A DNA stretch of 64,000 nt from Verrucomicrobiota bacterium (GCA_016871515.1 VHDE01000008.1:1-64000), one strand, 5' to 3'. Shown: positions 34,403 to 43,157, numbered from the stretch's first letter. A program made the numbers and translations. Notes: a model not told the origin generated them from the letters alone.

Positions 34403-35293
34403 CTAATTCCGCAAAGATTGATCGGCGGCTCGGACCGTGTTTGCCATTAACAGCGCGATGGTCATTGGTCCGACTCCGCCAGGATTTGGTGTGATCTTTC
34501 CAGCTTTCGGCTTCACGCGCGCGAAGTCTACATCTCCAACCAGTCGAGTGCCTGCCTTGGCGCTGGCGTCGGCGACGCGATTAACTCCGACATCAATGAC
34601 CGTGGCGCCAGGTTTCACCATGTCCGCTTTGAGAAACCCGGCGACGCCGATGGCAGCGATAATGATATCGGCGCGCCGGCAATGCTCAGCCGTGTTCCGG
34701 CTCTGTGAGTGGCATAATGTAATGGTCGCGTTCGCATGACGCGCCTTTTGCAGCAGCAGAGCGGCCATCGGCTTGCCAACGATATTGCCTCTCCCCAGAA
34801 TCACGACTTCTGCGCCCTCGATTGGAACATGACTCCGAATGAGCAACTCATGAACGCCAGCTGGAGTGCAAGGCACAAACCCCGTCCGATCGCCCAGCAA
34901 GAGTTTCCCCATGTTCACCGGATGAAACCCATCGACGTCTTTGTCCGGCGAAACGGCGGAATAAATCGCCGCAGAGTTGATGTGATTCGGGATGGGTGAC
35001 TGGACGAGAATGCCGTGAATCTTTGGATCGCGATTGAGACGGTCGATGACTTTGAGCAACTCGCTCTCGGTGGTTTTTTCAGAAAACACTTGGGTGCTTG
35101 ATTGGATTCCCAAGCGTGAGCTCACGCGTTCCTTCATTCCGACGTAAACTTGCGAGGCTGGATCTTCGCCGACGCGAACGAAGACTAGACCTGGCTGCAG
35201 ACCGCGCGTTTTTAGAGCGGCGATGCGTTGAGCTGTTTCCTGATGAATCAGTTCGGCGATGGCGCGACCGTCGATAAGATTGTCAGGCGACAT
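34403..35293 (-). CDS. folD: Methylenetetrahydrofolate dehydrogenase / methenyl-THF cyclohydrolase
   Basis: FolD interconverts methylene-, methenyl- and formyl-tetrahydrofolate in one-carbon metabolism. 296 residues: catalytic Lys in SQVYVGMKERVS, QSPIPNHIN, DKDVDGFHPVNMGKL, the dinucleotide fold VILGRGNIVGKPMAALLL and the terminal PNPGGVGPMTIALLM. It is monocistronic and bracketed by two different palindromic elements. Confidence 0.95.
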   Translation of the reverse strand: MSPDNLIDGRAIAELIHQETAQRIAALKTRGLQPGLVFVRVGEDPASQVYVGMKERVSSRLGIQSSTQVFSEKTTESELLKVIDRLNRDPKIHGILVQSPIPNHINSAAIYSAVSPDKDVDGFHPVNMGKLLLGDRTGFVPCTPAGVHELLIRSHVPIEGAEVVILGRGNIVGKPMAALLLQKARHANATITLCHSQSRNTAEHCRRADIIIAAIGVAGFLKADMVKPGATVIDVGVNRVADASAKAGTRLVGDVDFARVKPKAGKITPNPGGVGPMTIALLMANTVRAADQSLRN

Positions 35294-35350
35294 TCAGGGA
35301 GAACCTCGATGTTTTTGTAACACGCACAGGGACGATAAACCATTGCGGTG

Positions 35351-35417
35351 GTAGGGCGGCGTTGCTGCGCCGCCAACATCGGGGGGTTGACAAGGCGGCG
35401 CAGCAACGCCGCCCTAC
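35351..35417. repeat. 24-19-24 palindrome (family B, copy 2)
   Basis: Arms at 35351-35374 and 35394-35417 are perfect inverted complements and identical to those of copy 1 at 11181-11247. The 19-nt loop (35375-35393) is unrelated to the loop of copy 1 but has the same length. ATTCATGG follows at 35424-35431. Confidence 0.9.
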
Positions 35418-35425
35418 CTTCCGAT

Positions 35426-36451
35426 TCATGGAGACAACTCGATGGTATCGATTTGGATGAGGGGTGTTTTGGGCCAGCGTGAATCGATGTTTTCCTCGCC
35501 CGTGACGACAATTTTCTTGCCTTTGAAATCTTTGAGGCTGATTCCGACTTCGTCCGCATGCAGGTAATTGATGACCTTCCGCGTTTCGGGACTAACCAAT
35601 TCAAAGTAGGTCGGCGCCTGGATGCTTTTGGTGCTGCGAACGACTCCTTCGCGGCGGACAATGCGTTTGGGCACAGGTTCGGGAGTAGTTGAACTAGCGG
35701 CCGTTTTGGCTGTTTCGTCTGACTGCGGAGGCGGCTGTGTCGAAACCTCGGTGTTGGTCACCGCCGATGCGACAGCTGGAGCCGCGTTAGTCGGTGCATT
35801 AGGGATAATGGGTGGTGGTGTTGAGATTACCGGGGGCGTAACGATTTCCGCTTTTGGCGGCTGCGTCGATTCAGCTGGCGGGACAGGGCGGATGTCCGTC
35901 GCGCGGGGCTGCTGGGTTTCTGCGGCAACGGACGGCGGAGCTGGCTTTTCGAGAACGTTCGGTGCGGCGTTCGCCTGTGATCTGGCGAGCAAGTTGGCGG
36001 CGACAAACGCATAGGCCCCGCGTGGAGTTTCAATTTCCATCCATTCGTCAACCGTCCGAATTTCTTTCACTGTATCCCCCTTTTCGAGACGTCCGACGAC
36101 GCTGTAATTCTCCCCTGGGCCTGCGCGGAGATTCAAGCGAGGCACATTGACGGTCTTATTGGCAGAGTCAATGAAAGTGGCAAAGACCCAAACCGGGGTA
36201 TTGGCCGGCATTTGAATGCGCAGCCATTTCGCGGGTTCGTCAGGCCTCGGCTTTGCGAGCGTCATTTCTTCAAGGATCGTGACCTTGTCGCCCTTTTGAA
36301 GCTGGGTGATGACTTCTCCGAAAAGGGAAGCCTGGCCCCGTACGTTAATTCGATTCTCCGTTACAATGGCGGTCTCCTCGGCTGCGAATGAGTCAAGGAA
36401 TGCCCCGGCAATAATCAACGCCAGCCAGATTGAAGGCTGAAATGTTTTCAT
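35426..36451 (-). CDS. Exported SH3-domain protein
   Basis: 341 residues from ATG 36451, chosen because it starts directly at a signal peptide (MKTFQPSIWLALIIAGAFL, cleaved near FAAEE). Two bacterial SH3-type modules follow: ENRINVRGQASLFGEVITQL with KGDKVTILEE, and NVPRLNLRAGPGENYSVVGR with KGDTVKEI. Then comes a long Pro/Thr/Ala-rich linker and a C-terminal globular segment (TYFELVSPETRKVINYLHAD). SH3b modules usually bind cell-wall peptides, so a periplasmic, envelope-linked role is inferred. The open frame continues upstream into rluB, without support. Confidence 0.82.
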   Translation of the reverse strand: MKTFQPSIWLALIIAGAFLDSFAAEETAIVTENRINVRGQASLFGEVITQLQKGDKVTILEEMTLAKPRPDEPAKWLRIQMPANTPVWVFATFIDSANKTVNVPRLNLRAGPGENYSVVGRLEKGDTVKEIRTVDEWMEIETPRGAYAFVAANLLARSQANAAPNVLEKPAPPSVAAETQQPRATDIRPVPPAESTQPPKAEIVTPPVISTPPPIIPNAPTNAAPAVASAVTNTEVSTQPPPQSDETAKTAASSTTPEPVPKRIVRREGVVRSTKSIQAPTYFELVSPETRKVINYLHADEVGISLKDFKGKKIVVTGEENIDSRWPKTPLIQIDTIELSP

Positions 36452-36486
36452 AACATCATGTTTCGGATTCCGAACTCGAAGCCTAC

Positions 36487-37224
36487 TCAAGCAGGGCCAT
36501 CTGTCGCGCCGCTTGGCAGTAGAGATTTTATTTCTGGTTCTGTCAATGTTCTCCATTTTCCGGTCGGCAATTCGCCTAATTTGATGGGGCCGATCTGCAC
36601 GCGTTGGAGGCGTGTTACGACCAGCCGCTGACTTTCGAACAACCGGCGCACTTCACGGTTCTTCCCTTCGGTGAGCTCAATTTCCACTATGCTTTGGGAA
36701 TTGTTGCGCCGGATAATGCGCGTTCTCTCCGCCTTCAGTTTCTCTCCGTCATGAGTGACACCTCGGGTCATGGCGGCTAGTTGCTCAACTTCCACTGGTC
36801 CCTCCAGAGTCACGAGATATTTCTTGCGCACTTGAAACCGGGGGTGGGTTAGCCGCAAAGAGAATTGGCCGTCATTGGTTAAAAAAATGAGACCCTCGCT
36901 GTTAAAGTCCAAGCGGCCGACTGTAAAAAGGTTCGTCCATTCCTTGGGCAAAAGTTTGCTGACAGATTGACGTTCCAGCGGATCGTAGCGTGAGCAGATA
37001 TAACCGCGAGGTTTGTTCAAGGCGACGTATAGTTTGCGTTTGAGCCTGACTAAGTGTCCATCAACGGAAACCTGATCGTGGGCAGGATCGACCTTCGAGC
37101 CAAGTTCACGAAGCACGCGGCCATTAACAGCAACGCGTCCGTCCTGAATGATCTTTTCACTGGCGCGTCGCGAGGCTACACCGGCTTCTGCCAGATATTT
37201 TTGCAGGCGGACACTCATGGTCAT
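36487..37224 (-). CDS. RsuA/RluB-family rRNA pseudouridine synthase
   Basis: 245 residues: an N-terminal S4 RNA-binding domain (RLQKYLAEAGVASRRASE, DGRVAVNG) and the catalytic domain with LNKPRGYICS and the active-site Asp in GRLDFNSEGLIFLTNDG, then GKNREVRRLFE. It isomerises a uridine in large or small subunit rRNA; RluB is the most likely equivalent, but RluE/F or RsuA cannot be excluded. The SH3 gene starts 35 bases downstream, suggesting an operon. Confidence 0.9.
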   Translation of the reverse strand: MTMSVRLQKYLAEAGVASRRASEKIIQDGRVAVNGRVLRELGSKVDPAHDQVSVDGHLVRLKRKLYVALNKPRGYICSRYDPLERQSVSKLLPKEWTNLFTVGRLDFNSEGLIFLTNDGQFSLRLTHPRFQVRKKYLVTLEGPVEVEQLAAMTRGVTHDGEKLKAERTRIIRRNNSQSIVEIELTEGKNREVRRLFESQRLVVTRLQRVQIGPIKLGELPTGKWRTLTEPEIKSLLPSGATDGPA

Positions 37225-37315
37225 GGACCGAAGGCCGGGAGGTTAGCGCAGGATTGGCGTTCGCACGGCCGATTTCGCAGAGTGCATTTGATGTTCTGCC
37301 AGACGCCCTCGAGAA

Positions 37316-37471
37316 TTACGCTTCACCCTTTGTCTTGCGAAGGCCGGTGACGCGGTCGCCTGGCTTCCACTGGCCGCGTTTCTTCAGCAGTTCGACGCGC
37401 TCAAACCGTTTGAGGACGTTGCGTTTGGCGCCAAGAGCGCTTGTGCCCCGCAGGCTGGAATGTTGTGACAT
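37316..37471 (-). CDS. Small basic protein of the Chlamydiae/Verrucomicrobia type
   Basis: A 51-residue, very basic protein: MSQHSSLRGTSALGAKRNVL, then RFERVELLKKRG and WKPGDRVTGLRKTKGEA. This matches the PVC-specific 'small basic protein' family, which I recall as TIGR04137 and as probably ribosome-associated. It has a clear reading frame opposite to rnhC and about 90 bases upstream of rluB on the same strand. The combination with an rRNA modification gene fits a ribosomal role (inference). Confidence 0.8.
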   Translation of the reverse strand: MSQHSSLRGTSALGAKRNVLKRFERVELLKKRGQWKPGDRVTGLRKTKGEA

Positions 37472-37643
37472 AAGTCCGGTTCTCTTTCGTTGTTAAATTG
37501 TTATGTGTAAGCCGCCTCATTTTTGCGGCGGCCAAGACCTGTAACATATCATGCCGTTGCGTGCCAATGGTAATTCGCGGCGCGGCACGCGGGCCACGCG
37601 GGCGCATTTTGAGACCAACACCGGCCGGAGCGCGCCGTTTTCG

Positions 37644-37778
37644 TAACGCAGAGTTTCACTCTGCTGTATCGCGGCTTTTCAATCCGCAAGGCTTCCGCCA
37701 TGACCAGACGCGCTCGACAACACGAAGTCCGTGCCGACTGAAAGTCGGCGATACGGGAGACGAGAAGTCTGCGCTGCG
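37644..37778. repeat. Mini-hairpin repeat array, copy 3
   Basis: Units GCAGAGTTTCACTCTGC (37648-37664), GCGGCTTTTCAATCCGC (37671-37687, one mismatch) and GCCGACTGAAAGTCGGC (37733-37749), with TGTATC and GATAC joints as in the other copies. The right end (GTCTGCGCTGCG) is partly decayed. It lies between the small basic protein gene and rnhC, upstream of both. Confidence 0.85.
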
Positions 37779-37836
37779 ACCAGAGCGCCAAGAACGATTC
37801 GACATGGCGAGCGAGCCGACTTAGGCTACGCAAGCC

Positions 37837-38859
37837 GTGAAACCGCTGACCTCTTACACGTGCGAACTGACAAATCTTCAGGGGAAAACCTTGTTGGCCT
37901 CCTTGCGCGCCCAGGAATACAACTTCCGAGAAGTCCCGTACGCGCAGTTCGCCGCCAGCAAAGGGCCGGTTAACATTGTTCTGTACGAAAGTGGCAAGCT
38001 GGTTGTGCAAGGAAAGGGCACGCAGGAATTTGTTGAATTCGTCTTGGAACCGCAAATCCTTGGCGAAGCGCGGCTGGGATACGAAGCGATTTTGAACCCT
38101 GAAATTCTTTTGCCGCGACTGGGCGTTGACGAAAGTGGCAAGGGCGATTTCTTTGGACCACTTTGCATTGCGGGCGCTTACGTTAATGAGAATGTGGTCA
38201 ACGCGTGGCGGGATTCGGGCATTCGGGATTCGAAAAACATTTCGAGCGACAAGAAGATGGCGGCTCTGGCGAAACTGATCCGAGAAACGCCCGGTTGCAT
38301 CAGCACGGTTGTTCCAATTGGCAACGAGGCTTACAATCGGCTCTACAAGAACATGCGCAGTGTCAACTCTCTACTCGCTTGGGGCCACGCGCGTGTGATT
38401 GAGAATCTGATGCTGCAAAAGCATCGCATGAATCCGCAGCCGGTGCGGGCGATTAGCGACCAATTTGCTGCGGACAAAAACACGGTGGCAAGCGCGCTCA
38501 TGGGACTGGGCAAGAAGATCGAACTGGTCCAGAGGCACAAGGCCGAAGCAGATTTAGCCGTCGCAGCCGCTTCAATCCTAGCCCGGCACGAGTTTGTGAC
38601 GCGTTTGGAGAAGCTTGGGCAAGAATTTGGAATGGCTCTTCCGAAGGGCGCGTCGGCGGCGGTCGATGCAGCCGCAAAGGAATTTGTCGTCCGACACGGA
38701 GCGGAGAATCTGCCGAAGGTTGCGAAAATGCATTTTCGAACTGCGAACCGGGCGCAAGGTCTGCCGGAACCTGAAAGGAGGGTGTGGCAACGTCCTTCCT
38801 CTAATTCTAATGAACGAACGAAAATTCCGAAAATTCAAGAAAGCGGAGAAAACCATTGA
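37837..38859 (+). CDS. rnhC: Ribonuclease HIII
   Basis: 340 residues. RNase HIII cuts the RNA strand of RNA-DNA hybrids. An N-terminal TBP-like substrate-binding domain is followed by LGVDESGKGDFFGPLCIAG (catalytic Asp-Glu), the SKNISSDKK segment and the conserved HKAEADLAVAAASILAR with further metal-binding acids. The start is GTG at 37837. The last codons (from WQRPSSNSNERTK) look like a non-conserved tail. The stop codon overlaps the -35 box of the next promoter. Confidence 0.92.
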   Translation: MKPLTSYTCELTNLQGKTLLASLRAQEYNFREVPYAQFAASKGPVNIVLYESGKLVVQGKGTQEFVEFVLEPQILGEARLGYEAILNPEILLPRLGVDESGKGDFFGPLCIAGAYVNENVVNAWRDSGIRDSKNISSDKKMAALAKLIRETPGCISTVVPIGNEAYNRLYKNMRSVNSLLAWGHARVIENLMLQKHRMNPQPVRAISDQFAADKNTVASALMGLGKKIELVQRHKAEADLAVAAASILARHEFVTRLEKLGQEFGMALPKGASAAVDAAAKEFVVRHGAENLPKVAKMHFRTANRAQGLPEPERRVWQRPSSNSNERTKIPKIQESGENH

Positions 38860-38883
38860 CACAATGAGAGCCGCTTTTATATG
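38856..38883 (+). promoter_or_regulatory. Promoter for the tRNA-Thr/tuf transcript
   Basis: TTGACA (38856-38861), 16-nt spacer, TATATG (38878-38883). The -35 is a perfect sigma-70 consensus and sits across the rnhC stop. About 135 bases of leader precede tRNA-Thr. It is placed as expected for the strong transcription of this cluster. Confidence 0.6.
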
Positions 38884-39020
38884 CTGCGTAAGTTAGTTCG
38901 GTCGTGAAAGACTAAGAAGCCGGCAATCCCATAAGCTTTCCGAAGAAGAAATTGGGGTTTGTGGGTTTTTTGTCGTTTTTGGGTGTCAGGATCGAGAATT
39001 CTGAGTGTGGTTTGACTATT

Positions 39021-39096
39021 GCCCATGTAGCTCAGCCGGCAGAGCGCGTCCTTGGTAAGGACGAGGTCATCAGTTCAATCCTGATCATGGGCTCCA
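39021..39096 (+). tRNA. tRNA-Thr (anticodon GGT)
   Basis: Acceptor GCCCATG pairs with CATGGGC, anticodon loop TTGGTAA between CGTCC and GGACG, T-arm AGTTCAATCC, encoded CCA end. It lies 41 bases before tuf and is likely co-transcribed with it. Confidence 0.92.
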
Positions 39097-39137
39097 TTTG
39101 TCCGAAAGAAGAAACTATTTAAAACCAGGAATACGCA

Positions 39138-40328
39138 ATGGCAAAAGAAGCCTTTCAAAGAACAAAGCCACACGTAAATGTGGGTACGATTGGTCACGTT
39201 GATCATGGCAAATCAACTCTCACCGCCGCAATTGTCGCGGTCCAATCTCGAAAAGGATTGGCGAAGCCGATCTCATACGCGGATATTACCAAGGGCGGGA
39301 CTGTTCGCGATGCAACCAAGACGGTGACTATCGCTGTCTCGCACGTGGAATACGAGAGCGACACGAGGCACTATGCTCACGTCGACTGTCCGGGCCATGC
39401 GGATTATGTGAAGAACATGATTACAGGCGCGGCGCAGATGGACGGCGCCATTTTAGTCGTGAGTGCCGCGGACGGGCCAATGCCACAAACGCGCGAACAC
39501 ATTCTTTTGGCGCGTCAGGTTGGTGTTCCTGCCGTCGTGGTTTATCTGAACAAGATCGATTTAGTGGACGATCCAGAGTTGCTGGAGTTGGTTGAGATGG
39601 AAATCCGCGACTTGCTGAACAAATACCAGTTTCCTGGGGATACGACGCCAGTGGTTCGAGGGAGTTCGAGCGCTGCCTTGGCTGGAAAACCTGAGGGTGA
39701 GAAATCGATTCAGGATCTGATGAATGCCATTGATGCGGCGATCCCGCTTCCAACGCGTGAAGTGGATAAACCATTTCTGATGTGTATTGAAGACGTATTC
39801 AATATTGAAGGCCGCGGAACCGTGGTAACTGGTCGCGTGGAGCGTGGCGAATTGAACAAGATGTCTGACGTTGAGATTGTTGGCTTGCGTGAGACGCGCA
39901 AGACAGTAGCGACGGACATTGAAATGTTCCGCAAACTGCTCGATAAGGCGAGCGCTGGCGATAACGTCGGAGTGCTCCTTCGAGGCACCAAAAAAGATGA
40001 GGTGGAACGCGGCATGGTTTTGGCGAAGCCAGGGAGTATAACTCCGCACACACACTTTAAGGCGGAGGTATATGTGTTGTCTAAAGAGGAAGGCGGGCGG
40101 CATACTCCGTTCTTCACCAATTACCGTCCACAGTTTTATTTCCGGACGAGTGATGTGACCGGAACGATAACCTTGCCGCAAGGCGTGGAAATGGTGATGC
40201 CTGGTGATAATGTGGCCTCAGAGATCAAGCTTATCGCCCCTGTCGCAATGGAAAAGGGCCAGCGATTTGCCATTCGAGAAGGTGGACGGACGATTGGTGC
40301 TGGCCGTATCAGTGACATTATTGAGTAG
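39138..40328 (+). CDS. tuf: Elongation factor Tu
   Basis: 396 residues. EF-Tu delivers aminoacyl-tRNA to the ribosome. P-loop GHVDHGKST, switch [14 protein letters not shown]4 NKID and the terminal [13 protein letters not shown] are all intact. Starts [20 protein letters not shown]. It lies between tRNA-Thr and tRNA-Trp, and rpmG, common after tuf in other bacteria, is absent. Confidence 0.98.
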   Translation: MAKEAFQRTKPHVNVGTIGHVDHGKSTLTAAIVAVQSRKGLAKPISYADITKGGTVRDATKTVTIAVSHVEYESDTRHYAHVDCPGHADYVKNMITGAAQMDGAILVVSAADGPMPQTREHILLARQVGVPAVVVYLNKIDLVDDPELLELVEMEIRDLLNKYQFPGDTTPVVRGSSSAALAGKPEGEKSIQDLMNAIDAAIPLPTREVDKPFLMCIEDVFNIEGRGTVVTGRVERGELNKMSDVEIVGLRETRKTVATDIEMFRKLLDKASAGDNVGVLLRGTKKDEVERGMVLAKPGSITPHTHFKAEVYVLSKEEGGRHTPFFTNYRPQFYFRTSDVTGTITLPQGVEMVMPGDNVASEIKLIAPVAMEKGQRFAIREGGRTIGAGRISDIIE

Positions 40329-40355
40329 TACGAACAGCGTGAAAAGGCAATTTGT

Positions 40356-40431
40356 AGGGCGGTAGCTCAATTGGTAGAGTAGCGGTCTCCAAAACCGTCG
40401 GTTGTGGGTTCGAGTCCCTCCCGCCCTGCCA
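40356..40431 (+). tRNA. tRNA-Trp (anticodon CCA)
   Basis: Acceptor AGGGCGG pairs with CCGCCCT, anticodon loop CTCCAAA, encoded CCA. The tuf-tRNA-Trp-secE order is common in bacteria. Confidence 0.93.
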
Positions 40432-40446
40432 AAAGGGTATCGAGCC

Positions 40447-40535
40447 GGAGGGGTGGCAGAGTGGTCTATCGCGACGGTCTTGAAAACCGTTAAGGCTAAA
40501 CACCTTCGGGGGTTCGAATCCCTCCCCCTCCGCCA
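40447..40535 (+). tRNA. tRNA-Ser (anticodon TGA)
   Basis: 89 nt with a long variable arm, as usual for serine. Acceptor GGAGGGG pairs with CCCCTCC, anticodon loop CTTGAAA, encoded CCA. It is 15 bases after tRNA-Trp and 9 bases before secE; a tRNA-Ser at this position is less common than tRNA-Trp alone. Confidence 0.92.
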
Positions 40536-40544
40536 GATGAATTT

Positions 40545-40805
40545 GTGAATAACGACTTACTGAAACTGTTGATATGGACCGTGGTGGTCGCTGTGGTCTT
40601 TGCGATCCTATGGCGTAAGGGCTATCTTTTGCGTCTTTCGAATTATGTGATCGAGACGCGAGAAGAACTGAGAAAATGCACATGGCCGACGTTGGACGAA
40701 CTCAGGGGATCGACTGTGGTCGTCATGGTCACCATCGCTATCTTAGGAGTATTCACGGTAGGCGTGGATTACGTCATATCTCTGCTGATTACGATGATTA
40801 CGTAG
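40545..40805 (+). CDS. secE: Preprotein translocase subunit SecE
   Basis: 86 residues, GTG start. SecE clamps SecY in the Sec channel. The conserved amphipathic helix ELRKCTWPTLDELRGSTVVV (with the WP motif) and the following transmembrane helix ILGVFTVGVDYVISLL are seen. An additional N-terminal hydrophobic segment (about 8-22) is present. nusG follows after 20 bases. Confidence 0.93.
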   Translation: MNNDLLKLLIWTVVVAVVFAILWRKGYLLRLSNYVIETREELRKCTWPTLDELRGSTVVVMVTIAILGVFTVGVDYVISLLITMIT

Positions 40806-40825
40806 AGTTCAATTAATGCTGAGAT

Positions 40826-41374
40826 ATGCAGAGCCAATGGTTTGTCATTCATACGCTTTCGGGCCAGGAACAGAAGGTCAGAGAAAGCATCGAGAAACGC
40901 CTGAAGACCGAGGAGATGGGCGAATACATCAAAGAAGTGCTCGTCCCTATGGAGAAGGTTGCCGAAGTCCGCAGTGGGAAAAAAACGGTTACGACCCGCA
41001 AACTTTATCCGGGTTACGTTTTTGTGGACATGGTGCTTCTGGATGAGAATAAGCGAGTGATTGAAAAGCCGTGGTACTTTATCAGAGAAACTCAGGGGAT
41101 CATTGGATTTGTGGGCGGTGACCGGCCCACGCCAACATCGCGTGATGAAATCGACTCAATCAAAGCGCAGATCTCCGATTCTGAAGATCGAGAGAAACCC
41201 AAGGTCTCATTTGAAGTTGGCGAAACGATTAAGATTAATGACGGGCCATTCTTGAATTTCAGCGGCGTTATTGAAGAAATCGAACCGGATCGCGGCAAAC
41301 TTAAAGTGACGGTAAATATCTTCGGCCGTAATACACCGGTCGAACTGGAATACTGGCAAGTAGAAAAAGCTTAA
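40826..41374 (+). CDS. nusG: Transcription termination/antitermination factor NusG
   Basis: 182 residues. The NGN domain begins [18 protein letters not shown] and the KOW domain contains [20 protein letters not shown]. It couples RNA polymerase with the ribosome and Rho. [10 protein letters not shown] segment before the KOW linker is as in other NusG proteins. Standard secE-nusG-rplK order. Confidence 0.96.
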   Translation: MQSQWFVIHTLSGQEQKVRESIEKRLKTEEMGEYIKEVLVPMEKVAEVRSGKKTVTTRKLYPGYVFVDMVLLDENKRVIEKPWYFIRETQGIIGFVGGDRPTPTSRDEIDSIKAQISDSEDREKPKVSFEVGETIKINDGPFLNFSGVIEEIEPDRGKLKVTVNIFGRNTPVELEYWQVEKA

Positions 41375-41381
41375 GCATTTT

Positions 41382-41807
41382 ATGGCGAAGAAGATTGTTG
41401 GACAGATCAAACTGCAGATCCCTGCAGGGCAAGCGAACCCGGCCCCGCCGGTGGGGCCCGCCTTAGGGCAGCAGGGGGTCAATATCATGGCATTTTGCAA
41501 AGAGTTTAATGCCACTACCAAAGACCAAGCAGGAATGATTATTCCGGTTGTCATCACGGTCTATCAGGATAAGTCATTCACCTTTATTACGAAATCGCCG
41601 CCCGCCTCGGTCCTGTTAAAAAAGGCGGCCGGAATTGCCTCAGGCTCGAAAACGCCAAATAAGGAGACCGTGGGTAAAGTCACTCGCAAGCAAGTGATGG
41701 ATATCGTGAAGCTCAAATTGAAGGATTTGAATGCTACCGACGAGGAGGCCGCATTTCGCGTGGTGGCAGGGACCGCGCGAAGCATGGGAATCGAAGTCCA
41801 AGGCTAG
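41382..41807 (+). CDS. rplK: 50S ribosomal protein L11
   Basis: 141 residues with [20 protein letters not shown] and [11 protein letters not shown], the conserved N-terminal segment that forms the thiostrepton/GTPase-centre site with 23S rRNA. Normal length; 7 bases after nusG. Confidence 0.98.
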   Translation: MAKKIVGQIKLQIPAGQANPAPPVGPALGQQGVNIMAFCKEFNATTKDQAGMIIPVVITVYQDKSFTFITKSPPASVLLKKAAGIASGSKTPNKETVGKVTRKQVMDIVKLKLKDLNATDEEAAFRVVAGTARSMGIEVQG

Positions 41808-41869
41808 GCTTCGAATTGTAACCGTTAACGCGGGAGAGTTCGCGCTCGTTCGCACCGCACAAATCACTA

Positions 41870-42568
41870 ATGCCAAGCAAACGCTACAAAAAAGCTCTTG
41901 AGATGGTGGAAAGCCAGAAGGCTTATCCATTGAAATCGGCCATCGAAGTCCTTCGGAAATTCCCGAAGGCTAAGTTCAACGAAACCGTTGAGTTGGCTTT
42001 CCGACTCGGGGTAGATCCAAAACAATCGGACCAAATGGTGCGGGGCACGGTTCCTTTGCCACATGGCAGCGGCAAGACAGTGCGAGTACTGGTCTTTGCC
42101 AAAAATGGAGCTGCCGCCGATGCGGCTCGTGCTGCGGGCGCCGAGCATGTTGGTTATGACGACATGATTAAGAAATGCACCGAAGGGTGGACTGATTTTG
42201 ACGTTGCCATCGCCACTCCTGAAGCAATGGCCGAAGTGCGAAAGCTTGGCAAGGTCCTGGGTCCTCGTGGTTTAATGCCAAATCCAAAGACCGGCACGGT
42301 CACTGAAGATACAGCGAAAGCTGTTAAGGAAGTTAAGGCCGGACGAGTTGAGTTTAAGATCGACAAAGCGGGAAATGTGCATGTGCCCGTTGGGAAGGTT
42401 TCATTCACGCCAGACCAAATCGCAGATAATGCGCGATCAGTGATTGAAGCGGTATCGAAGGCTCGTCCTTCCAGTGTGAAAGGTGTTTTCATCCAAAGTT
42501 GCACTTTGTCTGCGACAATGAGCCCTCCGGTCCTCCTGGACCTCCGAGAGTTCGTGGCCGCCGCTTAA
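41870..42568 (+). CDS. rplA: 50S ribosomal protein L1
   Basis: 232 residues beginning MPSKRYKKALEMV; L1 stalk protein with VLGPRGLMPNPKTGTVT, its most conserved segment. L1 often represses its own mRNA by mimicry of the 23S site, but I could not identify such a structure in the 62-base gap upstream. Confidence 0.98.
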   Translation: MPSKRYKKALEMVESQKAYPLKSAIEVLRKFPKAKFNETVELAFRLGVDPKQSDQMVRGTVPLPHGSGKTVRVLVFAKNGAAADAARAAGAEHVGYDDMIKKCTEGWTDFDVAIATPEAMAEVRKLGKVLGPRGLMPNPKTGTVTEDTAKAVKEVKAGRVEFKIDKAGNVHVPVGKVSFTPDQIADNARSVIEAVSKARPSSVKGVFIQSCTLSATMSPPVLLDLREFVAAA

Positions 42569-42593
42569 ACCAAACCTTCTTTTAGAAAAATAC

Positions 42594-43103
42594 ATGCGAG
42601 CTGAGAAACAATTCATTGGCAATGAGTACTTAGGGCGGTTGAACGCCTCGCCATTCTTCATCATTGTGGATTATCGCGGGCTAACGGTTGGGCATTTCAC
42701 GGAACTGCGCAAGCGCCTGAAAAAGGCGGGCGGCGAGATTCATGTGGTGAAGAACTCGATTTTCCGAATCGTGGCGAAAGAGGCTGGCGTCTCCGATCTC
42801 AAAGGAAGCTTGGCGGGACAACTTGCTGTGGTGACGGGCCAGCGTGACATTTCGGCAACTGCCAAAGTCATCAAAACATTTCAGGCTGAATTCGATAAGC
42901 CTAAAGCCAGATTCGGCTATCTCAATAATCAACGACTCGAAACTGCTGACCTTGTGGCGTTGGCCGATTTGCCGTCGATTGAGGTTCTTCGGAGCAAATT
43001 GCTCGGCGTTCTCAAGGCGCCCGCAGGCCAACTAGTCCGCCTGTTGAACACGCCAGCCACGCAATTAACTCGCGTGCTGCAGGCCCGGGTAGAAAAAGGT
43101 TAG
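42594..43103 (+). CDS. rplJ: 50S ribosomal protein L10
   Basis: 169 residues; binds 23S rRNA and holds the L7/L12 dimers of the ribosomal stalk. RAEKQFIGNEYLGRLNASPF and the EIHVVKNSIFRIVAKEAG segment match the family. 25 bases after rplA. Confidence 0.96.
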   Translation: MRAEKQFIGNEYLGRLNASPFFIIVDYRGLTVGHFTELRKRLKKAGGEIHVVKNSIFRIVAKEAGVSDLKGSLAGQLAVVTGQRDISATAKVIKTFQAEFDKPKARFGYLNNQRLETADLVALADLPSIEVLRSKLLGVLKAPAGQLVRLLNTPATQLTRVLQARVEKG

Positions 43104-43157
43104 TCCTTTGCGGTCGAGTTTCGGAACGCTGGAGCTATTCCAGAAGGGTTTAACAAT

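Noticed and set aside
3042-37778. The repeat arrays as CRISPR
   Set aside because: Units are 17-nt hairpins with variable stems, only four per locus, without constant repeats and unique spacers, and no cas genes are present.
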